This document shows positions 18,106 to 26,700 of a stretch of 64,000 bases of DNA, one piece after another; the stretch's first letter is position 1; the number at the start of each line of letters is the position of its first letter. The stretch is from Acinetobacter sp. TR3 (GTDB taxonomy: Bacteria > Pseudomonadota > Gammaproteobacteria > Pseudomonadales > Moraxellaceae). The translations under genes and the position numbers were made by a program. The notes beneath the pieces were generated by a model. The model saw only the letters and a list, made by a program, of their open reading frames with translations. It was not told where the DNA came from and made no database searches. Where the stretch lies: NCBI RefSeq assembly GCF_027105055.1, contig NZ_CP114264.1, positions 2,728,001 to 2,792,000 on the forward strand. The letters run 5' to 3'.

Positions 18106-18714
18106 TCAATCGATAATTGTTCTGAAAGTCAAATTAACTCTAGGTGTGGTCACTTTCTTAGTTGGTGGTAAACGATGTAGCCAGTAGCTTTGTGTTGTAT
18201 CTTTCATGACCAATAAACTGCCATGCTCTAAGTACAACTCGATTTTTTCTTTGCTATGTTTATGTTTAAATGCAAATTTTCTTTCTGCACCAAAACTGAG
18301 TGAAGCGATGGCACCATCTCTTTTAAGATCTGTTTCATCATCACTATGCCAAGCCATGCCTTCTTCACCTGTGTGATAAAGATTGAGCAGGCATGAGTTG
18401 AATAATTCACCTGTTAAACTTTCGACAAGTACCTTTAATTCGAGTAATTCTTTTGTCCAAGGCAACGCGTATTTATTGATATTTGAATAGGTATATTCAA
18501 ATGCCTGATCACCATACCAAGCCACTTTTCTTTTGGTGATGATTTTTCGCCCAAAAATGATTGCTTGATCATTTTCCCATTCAATATTTTGCATGAGCTT
18601 GTCAAAATAATCATCTGCTCTCAAATTTGGAATTACTTTTCCATAATATTGAACAGTGCCTTGATAGGGTAAATAGTTATGACTTGGATCCGCATCAATA
18701 TCAAATAGCTGCAT
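18106..18714 (-). CDS. alkB: AlkB-family 2-oxoglutarate/Fe(II) DNA dealkylase
   Basis: A dioxygenase that removes methyl groups oxidatively from 1-methyladenine and 3-methylcytosine. Iron ligands appear as His123 and Asp125 (AWHSDDETDL) and His180 (WLHRLP). The 2-oxoglutarate-binding arginines lie in PRVNLTFR. Its layout is closer to the ABH2-like branch than to E. coli AlkB itself. ATG 18714 is preferred: GGAGGG precedes it, while the upstream in-frame ATG at 18738 lies inside the ada-like gene with no site. The two genes overlap by 14 bases, implying translational coupling. Confidence 0.87.
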   Translation of the reverse strand: MQLFDIDADPSHNYLPYQGTVQYYGKVIPNLRADDYFDKLMQNIEWENDQAIIFGRKIITKRKVAWYGDQAFEYTYSNINKYALPWTKELLELKVLVESLTGELFNSCLLNLYHTGEEGMAWHSDDETDLKRDGAIASLSFGAERKFAFKHKHSKEKIELYLEHGSLLVMKDTTQSYWLHRLPPTKKVTTPRVNLTFRTIID

Positions 18715-19543
18715 GACTATGAACACCCTCCCATGCAATCATTGCCGTTTTCCTCACTTGTCCCCACTCATATCCACCCAATGCACCTGTAGCTTGAATC
18801 ACACGATGGCATGGGATCAAGAAAGCAATCGGATTACTACCAATTGCGGTACCCACCGCACGTGAAGCTTTAGGATGATCAATCGATTTTGCAAGCTCTC
18901 CATAAGTCGTGAGTTGACCCATTGGAATTTTGAGTAAAGATTGCCAAACCTTCAACTGGAATACAGTTCCTTTTAAATGTAATTTAATTTTGGCCAATTG
19001 GTTTTGATCTATTTGGAACAGTGCCAAAGCACTTTGCTGAAGTGAATCTGATTGAGCGACAAACTTTGCTTTAGGAAATTGCGCTTTTAAATGCTGCAAA
19101 GCTTCTGTTGGATTTTCCACAAATGTTAAAGCACAAATTCCCTTGGATGTTGAAGCGACCAAGACTTCACCAAACAAAGTTTCTGCAAATTGATAAGAAA
19201 TTGTTAAAGCTGCACCACCATTTTTATATTCAGCAGGCGTCATTCCTTCAATCTGAAGGAAAAGATCGTGTAATCGACTGGTACTCGATAAACCTGTGGC
19301 AAAAGTCGCATCAAAGATACTGCCCTGTTGCTGCTTCAGAATCTGTTTTGCATATTCAATACTGGTATATTGTAAAAATTTCTTAGGGCTCGTCCCCACC
19401 CATTCCGTAAATAGACGCTGGAAATGAGCTGGACTCAAATGAATATGAGCTGCCACCTCTTCAAGTTGTGGCTGCTGCTGAAAATTTTGTTGAATATAAG
19501 CAATTGCTTGAGCAACTTTTTGATAATGTTGTTGTGAGGACAT
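18701..19543 (-). CDS. AraC-type regulator fused to O6-methylguanine-DNA methyltransferase (Ada-like)
   Basis: A 280-residue fusion: an AraC-type helix-turn-helix (residues about 8-105) followed by the alkyltransferase domain with PCHRV (acceptor Cys245) and the following GALGGYEWG. It transfers a methyl group from O6-methylguanine to its own cysteine. The zinc-bound N-terminal methyl-phosphotriester domain of E. coli Ada is missing, so activation must differ or be absent. ATG 19543 has AGAGG six bases upstream; a GTG at 19564 is an alternative. It is followed by alkB with an overlap, a compact adaptive-response-like pair. Confidence 0.88.
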   Translation of the reverse strand: MSSQQHYQKVAQAIAYIQQNFQQQPQLEEVAAHIHLSPAHFQRLFTEWVGTSPKKFLQYTSIEYAKQILKQQQGSIFDATFATGLSSTSRLHDLFLQIEGMTPAEYKNGGAALTISYQFAETLFGEVLVASTSKGICALTFVENPTEALQHLKAQFPKAKFVAQSDSLQQSALALFQIDQNQLAKIKLHLKGTVFQLKVWQSLLKIPMGQLTTYGELAKSIDHPKASRAVGTAIGSNPIAFLIPCHRVIQATGALGGYEWGQVRKTAMIAWEGVHSHAAI

Positions 19544-19746
19544 AGACCACCTCTCATCATTCACATTTTCACTGTATCAATTTTAAAATGCAGTGAAAAT
19601 CTGAATCATGCTAAGTTTAAGTTTTTGTTTATCCTTCTCTCTGTACAAATAAAAAACTGCGCTCATTCAAGCACAGCTTTTAAAAGATAGAACATAAAAT
19701 ACTTTAGCTCATTACAAGGGATGACTCATCAATCATCTCGATGAGA

Positions 19747-20124
19747 TTAGTGTGTATAGTATTTATGTCCCTGATCACGTAACTCGGCAATTTTTTTGCC
19801 TTGTTTTTTTGCTTCAGCTAATTTACCTGCTTGCACAAGTACTTTAGCCTTATCAATCTCAACAATAATTTGATCAAATAAAACGCCTGAAGTTGCGACT
19901 TTATCCGTCGTATTCGCTGCCAATTTATATTGTTTTGAATGCACTGCGGCAGTACGCATATTATTTAAAGCCGTTGTCGCTGCTTGTGGATTTTTAGCTT
20001 GGTTAAACGCTTTATAGTTTTTACCTAAAGCTTTCATATCATCATGTAAACCCGCAGCCATAACGGTGCTGCTAAAGGCAAGAGAAGAAAACATAATCAC
20101 GGTGGCTAAAGTTTTTTTAATCAT
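19747..20124 (-). CDS. cytochrome b562 family protein
   Basis: A 125-residue protein with a signal peptide (cleavage probably after TVMA, about residue 24). The mature part is a four-helix bundle like E. coli cytochrome b562, a periplasmic electron carrier. The two axial haem ligands appear as Met30 (DDMKALGKNY) and His120 (RDQGHKYY), near the ends as expected. The middle AATTALNNMRTAAVHSKQ matches the family's second helix. ATG 20124 has AGGA seven bases before it; the in-frame TTG just upstream is less likely. The loop between helices 2 and 3 seems shorter than in E. coli. Its redox partner is unknown. Confidence 0.8.
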   Translation of the reverse strand: MIKKTLATVIMFSSLAFSSTVMAAGLHDDMKALGKNYKAFNQAKNPQAATTALNNMRTAAVHSKQYKLAANTTDKVATSGVLFDQIIVEIDKAKVLVQAGKLAEAKKQGKKIAELRDQGHKYYTH

Positions 20125-20403
20125 CAAGATATCCTATCGAAAACTGTGGCTGTAGATGGCTGATCAGAAGCAAAACTTATTGAACTCTGATTTGGCTGCA
20201 TATATTGCTGCGCTGTTTTAGCATACATAAAAAATGCAACGATTTCGTTGTATTTTAATAAAAGGATATGTGTGCATTTATAGAATGTAGACATTTTAAT
20301 CACACACGCCATGATCTGTTCTATAGAAGATGTTATCCATAACGTTACTGTCCTACTTTATGATGGCAGATCCAGATAAAGAACCATAATAAGAGCGAAT
20401 GAA

Positions 20404-20892
20404 ATGCCGATCACACCTTTACACTTAGGAATTGGCTGTTGTTGTAAAGCAATTGGTCAACAACGATTTAGCATGATGATTTTTGCAGGTACACAGGTTT
20501 TAATGGATATTGAACCTTTATTGGGTTTGATTTACGGTTGGCAATATTTACACCTATATACACATAATTTAATGGGTGCGACTCTCATAGGTAGTATTGC
20601 TCTCCTGATCGGTAAACCCATCAGTGAATGGGGGTTATCAATTATAAGTCATAGAAAATGGTGTATCTCATGGAAAACTGCTGCGATCAGTGCGTATATC
20701 GGTAGTTTTAGTCATATTCTCTTAGATGCCTTCATGCATCATGATGTTTATTTGTTTTATCCGTGGATATTACAAAAACCATTATTAGGCTTAATTCCTT
20801 ATTCAATTATTTTTTATGGCTGCCTATTCAGTGCCATTTTAGGCAGTTTATGCTGGTTGATTATTTTGAAACTTAAAAAGAAGGGAGTGTAA
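20404..20892 (+). CDS. small integral membrane protein, DUF457/YdjM-like
   Basis: A 162-residue membrane protein with four to five hydrophobic segments. Conserved-looking features are the start MPITPLHLGIGCC, the motif MDIEPLLGL, HTHNLMGATLIG and SHILLDAFMHHDVYLFYPW. The spaced His/Asp/Glu residues recall the YdjM (DUF457) membrane-bound metal-dependent hydrolase-like family, of which this would be a short member. The activity of the family is not established. It converges with coaBC across a 19-base gap and shares a small hairpin with it. Confidence 0.65.
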   Translation: MPITPLHLGIGCCCKAIGQQRFSMMIFAGTQVLMDIEPLLGLIYGWQYLHLYTHNLMGATLIGSIALLIGKPISEWGLSIISHRKWCISWKTAAISAYIGSFSHILLDAFMHHDVYLFYPWILQKPLLGLIPYSIIFYGCLFSAILGSLCWLIILKLKKKGV

Positions 20893-20901
20893 AACACTCC
20901 C
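20883..20901. terminator. hairpin at the convergent end with coaBC
   Basis: GGGAGTGT / ACACTCCC with a three-base loop. The stem overlaps the last codons and stop of the plus-strand gene and has no long T run. Confidence 0.55.
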
Positions 20902-20911
20902 TTGATCCATT

Positions 20912-22168
20912 CTATAAACGGCGCCGTAATGCATCCGCAATTGACTCCACCAATTGTTGTGAAATCTCTTGTTTTGAAGCTTTCTCTAATTCGCGTTTTT
21001 GCATATGGTAAGACTGCGCAAAGAAAACCGTCATCGCATTTTCATCTGAAGCAAAACCAATATCTGGACGTGATACATCATTACACGCAATCATATCGAG
21101 TTTTTTAGCAACCAATTTTCCTGCTGCATATTGCTCAACATTTTGGGTTTCTGCCGCAAAACCAACCATAAATGGACGTTGTTGTTGCTCTGCAATGGTC
21201 GCCACGATATCTGGGTTCTTCACTAAAGCGACTGCAAGTTCATCACCTGCTTTTTTAATCTTATGTTCTGCGACTTGAGCAACGCGATAATCGGCGACCG
21301 CCGCAGTTGCAATAAAGATGTCACAGCCCTCTTTGAGCTGATTCATACTGACATCGAGCATTTGCATAGCAGAGCTGACATTAATTCGTTGCACACCATT
21401 CGGTGTATCCAAACTGACTGGACCTGCAACCAAGGTCACTTTGGCACCTGCTGCATAACAAGCGGCTGCCAGTGAAAAGCCCATTTTACCTGTACTATGA
21501 TTTGAAATATAACGAACAGGATCGATTGCTTCTCGGGTTGGCCCCGCAGTGATCGTGACTCGTTTACCTGCCAACAAACCAAACTTTTCAGCAATCGCAC
21601 GTTGTGCTTTATGAAAATATGCAGCAACTTGACGCGCCAAATCTTCAGGTTCAGGCATACGTCCTAAGCCGACATCACCACATGCTTGCTCGCCCGCATC
21701 AGGCATAATCACATGCACACCATCTTCAACTAAGGTTTGCAGATTACGCTGAGTGGCTTTGGCTGCCCACATTTGCTGATTCATGGCTGGTGCAACCCAA
21801 ACAGGTGCTTTGGTTGCTAAATATAAAGTGCTTAATAGATCATCAGCCAAACCATTGGCAAATTTTGCAATGCTGTCACAACTTGCAGGTGCAACCAAGA
21901 CGAGATCAGCCCAACGTGCCAATTCGATATGTCCCATGCCTGCTTCTGCTTCAGGATTAAGCAATTCGGTATGTACAGGATTTCCTGAAAGTGCTTGAAA
22001 AGTCAGCGGGGTAATAAATGCTTGTGCGCCATGCGTCATCACGACACGAACATCAAAACCAAAGTCTTTTAAACGACGGACTAAAATCGCACTTTTATAG
22101 GCAGCAATACCGCCTGTAACCGCTAATATAATGTTTTTATGTGGAATAACACTTAGATCAAAGCTCAC
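20912..22168 (-). CDS. coaBC: bifunctional phosphopantothenoylcysteine decarboxylase / phosphopantothenate-cysteine ligase
   Basis: Two steps of coenzyme A synthesis in one protein of 418 residues. The N-terminal CoaC half is a flavoprotein with GGIAAYKSAILVRRL, the PxMNxxMW motif as PAMNQQMW and the ACGDVGLGRMPEP loop with catalytic Cys. The C-terminal CoaB half starts at about residue 195 with ITAGPTREAIDPVRYISNHS and carries AAVADYRV and IKKAGDEL. The start is a GTG at 22168. radC lies divergently upstream, a widely conserved neighbour pair. Confidence 0.96.
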   Translation of the reverse strand: MSFDLSVIPHKNIILAVTGGIAAYKSAILVRRLKDFGFDVRVVMTHGAQAFITPLTFQALSGNPVHTELLNPEAEAGMGHIELARWADLVLVAPASCDSIAKFANGLADDLLSTLYLATKAPVWVAPAMNQQMWAAKATQRNLQTLVEDGVHVIMPDAGEQACGDVGLGRMPEPEDLARQVAAYFHKAQRAIAEKFGLLAGKRVTITAGPTREAIDPVRYISNHSTGKMGFSLAAACYAAGAKVTLVAGPVSLDTPNGVQRINVSSAMQMLDVSMNQLKEGCDIFIATAAVADYRVAQVAEHKIKKAGDELAVALVKNPDIVATIAEQQQRPFMVGFAAETQNVEQYAAGKLVAKKLDMIACNDVSRPDIGFASDENAMTVFFAQSYHMQKRELEKASKQEISQQLVESIADALRRRL

Positions 22169-22278
22169 AAACAGGATACCTTACTGTTGCAGTGGCGCTC
22201 ACAATAGCATTAAATACGATCATACCCAAGTGATGTACTTGGAAAAATCATCATCATAAAAAAATTACGTGAATAAAA

Positions 22279-22992
22279 ATGAATCAATCAATAAGACAAT
22301 CTATCAAAGCATGGCCTGAACAAGAACGCCCACGCGAACGTTTATTATTACAAGGCGCACAAAGCCTATCTGATGCAGAACTATTGGCTATTTTTCTACG
22401 CTCAGGCTCAAAGCAACACTCCGCGGTGGAACTTTCTCGGATTTTGATTCAACATTTTGGTGGATTGAATCCAATTTTTGATGCATCACTTGAAGACTTA
22501 TCCCAATTTAATGGAATTGCGTCTACCAAATATGCCCAACTCATGGCGGTTAAAGAACTTGGACGGCGTTATCTACATAACTATTTTCATCAACAACGTT
22601 TATGCCTAGATACTTCAACACTGGTATTGGATTATTTGCGCTACGAACTGCAAGGTGAAAAGCAGGAAGTTTTTGCTGTACTGTGTTTAGATGCTGAACT
22701 CAGAAAGCTCCATTTCAAAAAACTATTCTATGGTTCACACCATTCATGTAGTGTTTCACTGAATCAAACCTTACGTTATGCCTTACAACAACAAGCCTGC
22801 CAAATTGTGGTTGCACATAACCATCCTTATGGCATTGCTCAACCCTCAGCAGAAGATATTTATCTGACGCAGCAACTCAAACAAGCTTGTAAACTATTGG
22901 AAATTAATCTGATTGATCATTTTATTATTTCAGCAGAGGATCATTTTTCATTTTCTGAACAACAACTCCTCAACCCCACTAAAATCAAGTAA
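22279..22992 (+). CDS. radC: RadC family JAB-domain protein
   Basis: A 237-residue RadC/YicR-type protein. The N-terminal helix-hairpin-helix part (residues about 10-85) starts with PRERLLLQGAQSLSDAELL. The C-terminal JAB/MPN domain carries VAHNHPYGIAQPSAED, with the metal-binding HxH...D pattern. The role is unclear despite the DNA-repair name. It is divergent from coaBC. Confidence 0.92.
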   Translation: MNQSIRQSIKAWPEQERPRERLLLQGAQSLSDAELLAIFLRSGSKQHSAVELSRILIQHFGGLNPIFDASLEDLSQFNGIASTKYAQLMAVKELGRRYLHNYFHQQRLCLDTSTLVLDYLRYELQGEKQEVFAVLCLDAELRKLHFKKLFYGSHHSCSVSLNQTLRYALQQQACQIVVAHNHPYGIAQPSAEDIYLTQQLKQACKLLEINLIDHFIISAEDHFSFSEQQLLNPTKIK

Positions 22993-23057
22993 TCTCATCT
23001 TGACAAAGCCCAAATCTAACCCGAACATCAACATATAAAATTAATGATTCAAATAAC

Positions 23058-23969
23058 ATGATTGTCCGTGATCAACCGAATATCTTTAAAGTTTTATTCT
23101 CATGGCGTGGAACGATTTTACCTAAAATTTTACCCTCTCTCGGTTTCGTCATGCTCATCTCCGCCATTATTGGGGGTATTGAATATGTAGAATTATACCG
23201 TTTTCCAGAAATTCCTTTGGTTGGCTTTACACTGATCGGGGTAGTGCTTTCGATCTTCTTAGGTTTTAAGAATACCGCTTGTTATGATCGTTGGTGGGAA
23301 GCACGTAAGCTTTGGGGGGTTTTGATCGCAACGTCACGTCATTTTGATCGCGACTGTCGTGTATTAACTCAGGCTCGCCGTGAACGTATTATTCAAAATG
23401 TGATTGTATTTGCGAATGTGTTGCGTGATCGTTTGCGTCATCAAACAGCCAATCCAACTGAACTCACAGAAACCAGTGGCTTGAGCCAACAAGCACTCAC
23501 TCAACTTTATCAGCAACATAATGCACCGCAATACACTTTAAGCCTGATTCAATGGGAACTATTACAAGCCATGAAAGAAGGTGAAATATCAGATATTATC
23601 TATACTCAAATGAACCGCCATGTCGCGGCCTTAAGTGAAATGCAAACAGGCTGTGATCGTATTGCCAATACCCCGATTCCATTTGCATACTCTGTTTTAC
23701 TGAATCGCACCGTATATTTTTTCTGTTTTATGCTGCCATTTAGTTTAGGATCTTTATTAGGTCTAGTAACCCCACTTTTAGTTGGAATTTTGGCTTATAC
23801 ATTTTTGGGATTAGATGCTTTAAGTACAGAAATTGAAGAGCCTTTTGGAACACAAAGCAATGACTTGCCTTTAGATGCGATGGTGCGTTCAATTGAAATT
23901 GAGTTACTCGGAACTTTAGGTCGCCCAACCCCTCCACCGATTCAAGCACATGATCATAATTTATTGTAG
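23058..23969 (+). CDS. bestrophin family / UPF0187 membrane protein
   Basis: A 303-residue bestrophin-like protein (YneE family). N-terminal sequence MIVRDQPNIFKVLFSWRGT, then two membrane helices, FLGFKNTACYDRWWEARKLWG, the most conserved bacterial bestrophin motif, and a late IEEPFGTQSNDLPLD acidic segment. Bacterial members form pentameric ion channels, some cation-selective. The gene stands alone with weak translation signals and a 65-base gap from radC. Confidence 0.88.
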   Translation: MIVRDQPNIFKVLFSWRGTILPKILPSLGFVMLISAIIGGIEYVELYRFPEIPLVGFTLIGVVLSIFLGFKNTACYDRWWEARKLWGVLIATSRHFDRDCRVLTQARRERIIQNVIVFANVLRDRLRHQTANPTELTETSGLSQQALTQLYQQHNAPQYTLSLIQWELLQAMKEGEISDIIYTQMNRHVAALSEMQTGCDRIANTPIPFAYSVLLNRTVYFFCFMLPFSLGSLLGLVTPLLVGILAYTFLGLDALSTEIEEPFGTQSNDLPLDAMVRSIEIELLGTLGRPTPPPIQAHDHNLL

Positions 23970-24031
23970 ATAATAATTTTGAACTTAGAGAACAGAGCAT
24001 ACTCTAATACATAAAGATCATATGCTCTGAT

Positions 24032-24349
24032 CTAAAACTTATGATCAGATAGCCTAAAATAAACCAAACACCCCTTAAAATATTTCTCGATTAAAAGTTC
24101 CTCCCACTCTTTAATGTTTATACATGAACTATCAATATGAATATCGACATACGCTTTTTGAGCTTGAAGATGCTTCATAAAAACTACAGGAAATTTTTCT
24201 TTTTCATATATATGAGTTGCTATTGTTCTTCCTAAGCCATCATCATCGAACTCATGCAATGTCAGCTTATTTATCTCAGCAAAATCAATCAAATTAAAGT
24301 CTACACTTAAGATGATTTTGTCATCTCCACTCGGCCAAATACATGCCAT
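24032..24349 (-). CDS. hypothetical protein, unknown family
   Basis: A 105-residue protein I cannot place. It begins MACIWPSGDDKIILSVDFN and contains HEFDDDGLGRTIATHIY and INIKEWEELLIEKYFKG. It is acidic, without signal peptide or membrane segment. AGAGG lies five bases before the ATG, which supports it being real. It is followed 60 bases later by the terminal part of the converging bestrophin gene and preceded by the PHP gene on the same strand. Confidence 0.6.
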   Translation of the reverse strand: MACIWPSGDDKIILSVDFNLIDFAEINKLTLHEFDDDGLGRTIATHIYEKEKFPVVFMKHLQAQKAYVDIHIDSSCINIKEWEELLIEKYFKGCLVYFRLSDHKF

Positions 24350-24391
24350 ACAAACCTCTATATTAAAAAACCTTCAAATATTTTTGAAATT

Positions 24392-25243
24392 TTACCTAAA
24401 ACTTTCCCAAATACCTATCTGCCCTTCTTTAACTCTAGGTGTATTACCCAGTTTAATCCACGGCATATTTTCACCATGAAAATCACTACCGATTGAAACA
24501 GCCAAATCAAACTGCTCAATCATTCGATCGACCATTTGACGTGTTGAAGCGGGTTCTACACTCGGAGGAAGCTCAACAGCATCTCCACCCGATTCAGCAA
24601 ATAACTCAATCAAATAACGAATATTAGTGGCAGATAAATCATAACGTGTTGGATGTGCTAAAACAGCGAAGCCTTGACTCGCATGAATCACATCAATGGT
24701 TTCTTTGAGTCCAATGCCATCAAATTTCACAAAAGCCTTTTTACCCTCTTTAAGAAAACGGTCAAATGCTTGTTGCGGACGACTGACAATATTTTTCTCT
24801 ACCAATACTTTGGCGATATGCGTTCGTGTTACACGGTCTGCTTGCCCATCGACTTTGGCAACCACATCAGGATAAATATCAAAATCAATACATTTCTGTA
24901 ATAAGCTACAGATGACTTTGGCACGCTCAGCACGGACTTTTTTCTGATTTTCAAGCATCTCTCGTATTGGTGCTTCATCTTGCATATTCAGTGCCACAAT
25001 ATGTACACCATAACTCTTTTTGGTATTCGGTCGTGACCATTGGCTAGATATTTCTGTACCAGAAATTATTTGAATATCATAATCTTGAGCATAGTTTTTG
25101 GCACGACTTAAACCGTCCATCGTGTCATGATCAGTGACCGCAAGTGTATGTATTTTTAAGTCAACAGCCGCCTCTACCAATTGTTCTGGAGAGTATGTAC
25201 CATCTGAAATGTGGGTATGTGTATGTAAATCGACACCGAACAT
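24392..25243 (-). CDS. PHP-domain phosphoesterase (RNase AM / nucleoside bisphosphate phosphatase type)
   Basis: A 283-residue PHP-domain enzyme related to E. coli YciV (RNase AM, also called 3',5'-nucleotide phosphatase). Metal-binding motifs: VDLHTHTHISDGTYSP at the start, TDHDTMDGL, GTEISS, FAVLAHPTRY and the late GSDFHGEN. The family processes 5' ends of small rRNA fragments and hydrolyses pAp-like nucleotides. It is divergent from yciB, with a gap of only 45 bases. Confidence 0.88.
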   Translation of the reverse strand: MFGVDLHTHTHISDGTYSPEQLVEAAVDLKIHTLAVTDHDTMDGLSRAKNYAQDYDIQIISGTEISSQWSRPNTKKSYGVHIVALNMQDEAPIREMLENQKKVRAERAKVICSLLQKCIDFDIYPDVVAKVDGQADRVTRTHIAKVLVEKNIVSRPQQAFDRFLKEGKKAFVKFDGIGLKETIDVIHASQGFAVLAHPTRYDLSATNIRYLIELFAESGGDAVELPPSVEPASTRQMVDRMIEQFDLAVSIGSDFHGENMPWIKLGNTPRVKEGQIGIWESFR

Positions 25244-25288
25244 GGTTTGTATTATGCTATCTGACCTATTTCATCATCGTACTGTAAC

Positions 25289-25900
25289 ATGAAAGCGTTG
25301 CTCGACTATCTGCCGATTATTATCTTCTTTTATTTTTATAAAACCACTGATCCCAAAGATAGTCACCATCCTTTATTAGAGCTTGTTGGTAGTGCTGGAA
25401 ATACCGATCAAAATCATATTCTTGTTGCAACCTGTGCGCTTTTAATTTCAACGCTTGTTGTTTACGGTTGTTTGTTCTTTTTCCAGAAATTTAAACTGGA
25501 AAAAATGCAATGGTTTATTGTTGTAATGTCGGTGATTTTTGGTGGAATCACACTCGTATTCAGTGATGTGACCTACATTAAAATGAAAGCGATCATCATC
25601 AATGTCGGTATCGGAATAGGTTTTTTAGTTACCCCATTATTCAATAAAGAACGTACCCCGATTATTAAAAAGCTTCTTGGTTCATTACTCGAGTTAAGTC
25701 ATCAAGGCTGGATGAAGTTGAACTTAGCGTGGTGTGGACAATTCTTTTTGCTTGCCGCTTTACATTTTTTCTTTGGATTCGTCTATATGCAAGGCAAATA
25801 TTGGGGCGAATTCACGGCTTTCGGCGATATTATCGTTTCTATCAGTTACCTTGCTGCTATACTATTTTTCTTAAGAAAGCATTTTAAAACCACCGACTGA
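25289..25900 (+). CDS. yciB: inner-membrane-spanning septation-related protein YciB
   Basis: A 203-residue YciB/IspZ protein with five or six membrane segments. Family features: the start MKALLDYLPIIIFFYFYK, the tight TDPKD, the repeated W/F-rich helices, and the final segment NLAWCGQFFLLAALHFFFGF. It is implicated in cell envelope and division. The next gene, yciI, starts 24 bases downstream, as in the E. coli arrangement. Confidence 0.92.
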   Translation: MKALLDYLPIIIFFYFYKTTDPKDSHHPLLELVGSAGNTDQNHILVATCALLISTLVVYGCLFFFQKFKLEKMQWFIVVMSVIFGGITLVFSDVTYIKMKAIIINVGIGIGFLVTPLFNKERTPIIKKLLGSLLELSHQGWMKLNLAWCGQFFLLAALHFFFGFVYMQGKYWGEFTAFGDIIVSISYLAAILFFLRKHFKTTD

Positions 25901-25924
25901 ATTTTGAATCATTGAGCGACTGCC

Positions 25925-26227
25925 ATGCCTTATTTTGTCCTAACTTGTACTGATCATGAAGGTACCTTAGAAAAACGTTTAGCAACTCGTCCACAACATA
26001 TTGAACGATTGCAAAAGCTAGATGATGAAGGACGTTTAATTGCTGCTGGCGCTCATCCTAAAGATCCAAATGACCCACAAGCAGGTTTTTTAGGTAGTAC
26101 GATTATTGTTGAATTTGACACGCGTGAAGCACTAGATAGCTGGATTCAGGAAGAGCCTTTTTTAAAAGAAGGAATTTACTCAAATATTGACGTAAAACCT
26201 TTCAACAAAGCTTTTCCAAAAGGGTAA
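25925..26227 (+). CDS. yciI: YciI family protein
   Basis: A 100-residue ferredoxin-like fold of the YciI/YCII family. RPQHIERLQKL carries the conserved His and GRLIAAGAHPKDPNDPQAG the conserved loop, with the C-terminal DVKPFNKAF. Some members are dechlorinase-like; most have no known role. It lies between yciB and a small envelope protein with gaps of 24 and 3 bases. Confidence 0.88.
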   Translation: MPYFVLTCTDHEGTLEKRLATRPQHIERLQKLDDEGRLIAAGAHPKDPNDPQAGFLGSTIIVEFDTREALDSWIQEEPFLKEGIYSNIDVKPFNKAFPKG

Positions 26228-26230
26228 ATC

Positions 26231-26683
26231 ATGCACTTTGCAGCCAAAAGCTTTTTCGCCTTATGCTTAATAAGTTCATCAGTCTGGGCTGTTGAACCAA
26301 CACCAGCTGTCGCACCGACAACAACTGTTCAAGCTAAACCAAACTCAACAACAGCTCCCAGCACTGTTGCTACGGCAACTGCTAAGCCCTTAACTGCTGA
26401 ACAAATTGCAAAGGCTAAACAGCAACAAGAAGCCAAAGTCAAAGCATTGGTTCAAGATCAAGCCAATCGCTTAAAACAACTTGAAAATGCCAATCTTGAA
26501 GCGCTCTCGCAAAATCAAGAATTACAACTCAAAAATGACAATCTTACTGTTCAGATTCAAGTTTTACAAAGTGAGCGCAGTGCTCAAATGTTCTTGTATG
26601 GTGCTATGACGATTGCAGTTGGTGTCATTCTAGGTTTCTTTATTGCGAGCTATGTCTACACCAAACGTCGTCGCCAGTGGTAA
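26231..26683 (+). CDS. exported coiled-coil protein with C-terminal membrane anchor
   Basis: A 150-residue protein: signal peptide about residues 1-20 (ending SVWAVEP), a Pro/Thr/Ala-rich linker of about 40 residues, a coiled coil (about 55-118, many Gln, Glu, Lys), one membrane helix (about 120-142) and a basic tail YTKRRRQW. The second half resembles the end of E. coli YgiM-like SH3 proteins (TIGR04211), but no SH3 domain is present. It starts three bases after yciI. It should be anchored in the inner membrane with the coil in the periplasm. Confidence 0.7.
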   Translation: MHFAAKSFFALCLISSSVWAVEPTPAVAPTTTVQAKPNSTTAPSTVATATAKPLTAEQIAKAKQQQEAKVKALVQDQANRLKQLENANLEALSQNQELQLKNDNLTVQIQVLQSERSAQMFLYGAMTIAVGVILGFFIASYVYTKRRRQW

Positions 26684-26700
26684 AAATATAATTTTTATTT

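Noticed and set aside
20125..20312. 62-residue minus-strand frame upstream of the cytochrome b562 gene
   Set aside because: It overlaps the real start and ribosome site of cytochrome b562, has no ribosome site of its own and no recognisable sequence.
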